Position numbers and translations under genes: made by a program. DNA of 10,376 nt from Hirudo medicinalis (Eukaryota > Annelida > Clitellata > Hirudinida > Hirudinidae), in assembly GCA_011800805.1 (NCBI GenBank), contig MPNW01001439.1, positions 10,715 to 21,090 of the forward strand, in the 5' to 3' direction. The notes below the pieces were generated by a model. That model saw nothing but the letters and a program-made list of their open reading frames with translations, did no database searches and was not told the origin of the DNA. Positions 8,701-10,376 of this stretch are shown piece after piece (positions within the stretch are counted from its first letter, which is position 1; the number at the start of each line of letters is the position of its first letter).

Positions 8701-9785
8701 AATTTTAATAAATTGTTGACATTCTAATTAATTATTATCACGAATATGTTTTTTTAAAATTGCTTCTCAACCACAAATACCGACTTGAATGTTGCCATTT
8801 GTAAACAAGTTTTGAATATCCGATCCAATAATATGGATATAAATTCTTAGTCAACTCCTTAACAAAACTCAGATTCGAAATCTGCTCGTATGTCATTCCG
8901 TCAAAGGTAGCCAAACGACCTCCACTTACAAAGCAGTTAGATACACTGACAAACCAGGTGGTAAAGGCTACTATTCGACTGTAGCAATATCCGTTATCAC
9001 AGTTGCCTAAAATAATTGATAAAAAGGTGACGTTATTTATGCAGTTGGTACGTTACATAATTAACTGGCTGCAATTATATTTCTAAGTGGAAAAGTGGAG
9101 GGTTAAATCTTAACCAATTCTCACGGAATAACCAGAGATCTGTGTATTATTACATAAAATAATAATAATAATAATGGTTTCACAATTTTAGATATATTTA
9201 CGGCATTAGTCAAGGATTTGCTAGAATAATATAATTGTTTCAGAAATATTCACCTGCATATTGGCAAATAGAATAGGCTAAAGTGTTTTTCGCCGCACCA
9301 AGGAAATATAATTTTCCTCCAGAAATTGTTAAGTACAGACCATCATGGCCAAGACTTTCATTGATGTTTAAACCACCTAAATTCGTAAAATTAATTTATT
9401 TGTGCTTAAGTACATTTGCATGAAAAAACTGCAAATAATCAGCAAAAATTAATTTGAATTGATTTATAAACATCATTTTACTTGGTAATTCGCCGTTGGT
9501 AATGCTTGTCCACTCACTAGAGACAGTGCCAATCGTGTTTAATAAGAGAGTCATGTCGTTATATTGATTGTAAAGCTCGTTGTACATATTCATGTCGTAT
9601 ATTTCCAACAACCAGCTTGTATTATCGTAGTTGTAGCAGTAGTCTTGAGCTTCTTTCAAACTAGTGATATTTATCAGTTTTCTGTCGCTTCTGTAACAGT
9701 ATTTATCAAAGCAGTAGTCCATTTCTTGAGCAAGTAATGCGCCGATAGCAAGAAAAAAGCACTTAAAGCTCAGGTGGATTGACAT
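5673..9785 (-). CDS. Membrane-anchored tandem C-type-lectin-like protein with mucin-like stalk (11-exon model)
   Basis: Exons in order of reading: 9482-9785, 9254-9376, 8785-9006, 8529-8723, 7224-7278, 6732-6850, 6524-6574, 6367-6411, 6171-6221, 5897-5947, 5673-5749; 1293 nt, 430 residues. Residues 1-20 are a signal peptide. CTLD 1 spans about 25-141 and CTLD 2 about 145-280. A stalk of about 124 residues (282-405) is roughly half Ser/Thr. The final exon gives a hydrophobic segment (LPILMWLVFAISF...) ending CVKK and a stop, so a type I membrane protein is inferred. Several N-glycosylation sequons are present (e.g. Asn39, Asn55, Asn107, Asn187, Asn226, Asn251). Every intron has GT/AG borders, and all are phase 1 except intron 5, which is phase 2 in this model. 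The start Met at 9785 is preferred over an upstream Met at 9836 because the latter is not conserved in the left paralog. Weak points are the intron 3 donor (GTCGGT) and the ambiguous exon 5/6 junction. EPN/QPD and WND calcium-sugar motifs are not seen, so classical sugar binding is not supported. The family assignment is strong; a receptor or immune role is inference. Confidence 0.75.
5790..6850 (-). repeat. Tandem array of stalk mini-exons with their introns
   Basis: Unit 1 is about 5790-6256, unit 2 about 6260-6611 and unit 3 starts at 6613. Each begins AAAATTGAA.TGCCAA or a close variant, followed by CAATTAAGGC and GCAGATACCTG. Units 1 and 2 each carry two mini-exons: D type (5897-5947, 51 nt; 6367-6411, 45 nt; DTTATTRGTS...NPTS) and A type (6171-6221 and 6524-6574, 51 nt each; AFTTT..SSE.TSSLTK). 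All four have AG/GT borders and are phase 1 at both ends. Unit 2 lacks about 110 bases of the intron between its two exons. Related intron sequence also follows exon 5 (7279-7370) and keeps those bases, so the loss is probably specific to unit 2. Confidence 0.75.
6732..6850 (-). other. Exon 6: long Ser/Thr-rich stalk exon
   Basis: The reading is open through FVSFNSSTAEIYSNS and then DTKSMTASLTSSTEST, ending ACAG|GTGCTT in phase 1. The last 16 residues align with D-type mini-exons, and the exon sits where the third tandem unit should carry one. However, the AG normally preceding the GATACC codons is CG here, so the exon must begin farther upstream, at TTACTTAG (6850) or at a tandem CAGCAG acceptor (6836 or 6833). 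The same DNA is also open on the plus strand for about 57 codons (about 6728-6900), without recognisable homology. The minus reading is preferred for its phase, composition and position. Confidence 0.55.
6851..7223. other. Intron 5 with a GC-richer segment of unknown origin
   Basis: About 6950-7170 is visibly richer in G+C and CG dinucleotides (CCCCCGAGGAACGGGCG, CGACGAACG) than everything around it. No terminal repeats, target duplication or protein motif was recognised. It interrupts the tandem stalk-exon region between exons 5 and 6 and may be an old insertion. Confidence 0.4.
7224..7278 (-). other. Exon 5: first Ser/Thr-rich stalk exon
   Basis: It follows TTTTTGAAG and encodes DNTTTRGQTSNSSNPTS, which matches the later stalk exons of the D type (DTTATTRGTS...NPTS). 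The last bases read TTCAG GCAG GTATCT: compared with exons 8 and 10 (TTCAG|GTATCT) a 4-base GCAG is inserted. Using the normal GT donor (exon end 7224) gives a phase 2 junction that fits exon 6 starting at 6850. Using a GC donor (exon end 7228) gives phase 1 and fits exon 6 starting at 6836 or 6833. Intron 4 upstream is 1250 nt. Confidence 0.65.
7506..7793 (+). pseudogene. LINE ORF1-like fragment in intron 4
   Basis: Starts MPGAKSKKEAVLEGRAFAES. After 28 codons there is a TGA, then the same frame continues to a TAG at 7791-7793. The second half (from Met at 7632) is a charged, heptad-like coiled coil (DKELSELSEEIREIKMIV), as in many LINE ORF1 proteins. The link to the endonuclease fragment at 8081 supports a LINE origin. 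It lies antisense to the host gene. Confidence 0.45.
8081..8249 (+). pseudogene. Truncated LINE endonuclease fragment with A tail
   Basis: MNDKFSLLHINCRSILNKLQ followed by ...CDANIIDLNETWL is the first strand-helix-strand of the AP-type (EEP) endonuclease of LINE ORF2, including the N of HINCRS and the catalytic E of ETWL. Sequence similarity ends right after ETWL, at a stop (8219-8221). An AATAAA at 8217-8222 and eleven A at 8239-8249 follow, as if a prematurely polyadenylated transcript was inserted. The reverse transcriptase is missing. Confidence 0.6.
8529..9006 (-). other. Exons 3-4: CTLD 2
   Basis: Exon 3 (8785-9006) follows ATTATTTTAG and encodes Cys145, Cys150, a TWF helix start, Cys167, GGRLATF and then YWIGY, a clear WIGL motif, and KWQHS. 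These are in the canonical CTLD order. Exon 4 (8529-8723) follows AATTAATTAG and adds Cys218, DTWCYS (Cys233), EIPVGNEQFQIVCM (Cys279) and a GTAATC donor. The 61-nt intron between them uses the donor GTCGGT to keep phase 1, at the same place in the fold as the intron of CTLD 1. A stronger-looking donor, GTATTT four bases on (exon end 8781), would shift frame and stop within about six codons of exon 4. Either the weak donor is real or this copy carries a defect. Confidence 0.7.
9254..9785 (-). other. Exons 1-2: signal peptide and CTLD 1
   Basis: Exon 1 (9482-9785, 304 nt) ends CCA A|GTAAAA. Exon 2 (9254-9376, 123 nt) follows GAATTTAG and ends GCAG|GTGAAT. Both boundaries are phase 1 and exon 1's are matched exactly in the left paralog. 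The domain has Cys25 and Cys30, Cys50 and Cys139 (the last in SICQY), consistent with the N-terminal pair plus the conserved C1-C4 disulfide of CTLDs. The inner C2-C3 pair is absent. EWTSITNGELPSG resembles the usual W...G turn after the WIGL region, and GLYLTISGGKLYF is the late beta-strand part. The WIGL tryptophan is not in place. This makes CTLD 1 a reduced, non-canonical domain. Confidence 0.8.
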
Positions 9786-10376
9786 ATCTTTATTTTTAAA
9801 CCGGACTATTGATATATCTGCTATTAAAGATACCATGTATCAGTTTCAGTTAATTGCCTAAGAAATAATATTGGAATCGCTTAAAAGTCCTTATCTTGCA
9901 TTCAGTTGTTCAGTTGTCACAACATCGAATTGAAATGATTGTCTGCTCGACTCGACGTCAAACTGACAACTATTTCGTTTGATATTAAAACATACCGCGT
10001 TAGATTCTACTTTGCATTTGAATAGTTTCTGCTTCATTTCAAAGAATAAGAATGTGATTTGAAGCAACGCCCAGAAAATGACAGAGGAATTTTAAAAATG
10101 CACGCAGTTGAATCCATTCTGTGAACAAATCGGAAAGTATTAAGTGATTTGCTCCTGGTGTTTGTGGAGAAGAAAATATAGGTATTGATGTGAATGTAAT
10201 CATTTGTAATTTAGTATTATTAGTAATTATTAGTAATTTAGTAATGAAATATAATTATTGAAATATTGTCACTGAACGGCAGATCAATAGAACATGTCTG
10301 ACTACTGACAAAAGAGTTGCCAGAGTTAAACATGAAAAATGTTTCATTCATAAGCTCGACTTGCTGTCGTCGTGTA
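9786..10376. repeat. Right copy of duplicated upstream block
   Basis: This is the upstream region of the main gene, similar to 482-1180 with scattered substitutions and small indels, and still matching at the right edge of the window. The duplication therefore extends beyond 10376 and its true boundary is not seen. It presumably holds the promoter and 5' leader of the gene starting at 9785. Confidence 0.85.
9818..9995 (-). other. Candidate 5'-leader intron, right paralog
   Basis: The counterpart of 514-688, with identical donor GTATGT and acceptor TAATAGCAG. If real, transcription of the main gene starts upstream of 9996 and the coding start at 9785 lies 33 nt into the second exon. Confidence 0.35.

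Noticed and set aside
9786..9836. Upstream Met extending the right gene by 17 residues (MVSLIADISIVRFKNKD)
   Set aside because: The left paralog has CTA at the matching Met codon, and the extension would bury the signal peptide. The inner Met is conserved in both copies.
1..10376. CRISPR array, tRNA or rRNA genes, bacterial operon structure
   Set aside because: No spacer-repeat pattern or RNA gene was recognised by eye, and the splicing and gene family are eukaryotic.

Overview
This window looks like a compact, AT-rich invertebrate (metazoan) genome, possibly an arthropod; the exact taxon cannot be fixed from sequence alone. The evidence is short spliceosomal introns with GT/AG borders, a C-type-lectin-like gene family, decayed LINE and hAT transposon pieces, and no bacterial gene layout.

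The main content is one gene on the minus strand, which I assembled exon by exon from position 9785 down to a stop at 5673-5675, with an AATAAA signal at 5611-5616. The model has 11 exons and encodes about 430 residues: a signal peptide, two C-type-lectin-like domains (CTLDs), a Ser/Thr-rich mucin-like stalk of about 124 residues built from six small exons, and a C-terminal membrane anchor with a tiny basic tail. Nearly all introns are phase 1, so stalk exons could be skipped or duplicated without breaking the frame. Several stalk exons sit in a visible genomic tandem array (5790 to about 6850) that includes their introns.

A second, head-to-tail paralog begins at 481 and runs off the left edge; only exon 1 and most of exon 2 are visible. 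The copies share about 1 kb or more, including intron 1 and at least 0.7 kb of upstream DNA. This points to a tandemly duplicated locus, probably larger than the window. Between the copies the first CTLD is conserved, except for a 16-residue stretch in which 12 positions differ.

Layout, left to right: partial paralog (1-481); duplicated upstream block (482 to about 1180); AT-rich intergenic DNA with a reverse-transcriptase remnant (1371-1658) and two decayed hAT transposase copies (2821-3074, 4926-5331); poly(A) signal, membrane-anchor exon and stalk-exon array (5611-6850); intron 5 with a GC-richer insert-like segment (6851-7223); stalk exon 5; intron 4 holding a truncated LINE on the plus strand (7506-8249); CTLD 2 exons (8529-9006); CTLD 1 exons (9254-9785); and the second copy of the upstream block to the right edge.

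The reading of the main gene as a cell-surface lectin-like receptor is inference from architecture. No ligand can be inferred, and the usual calcium/sugar motifs of C-type lectins are not visible.
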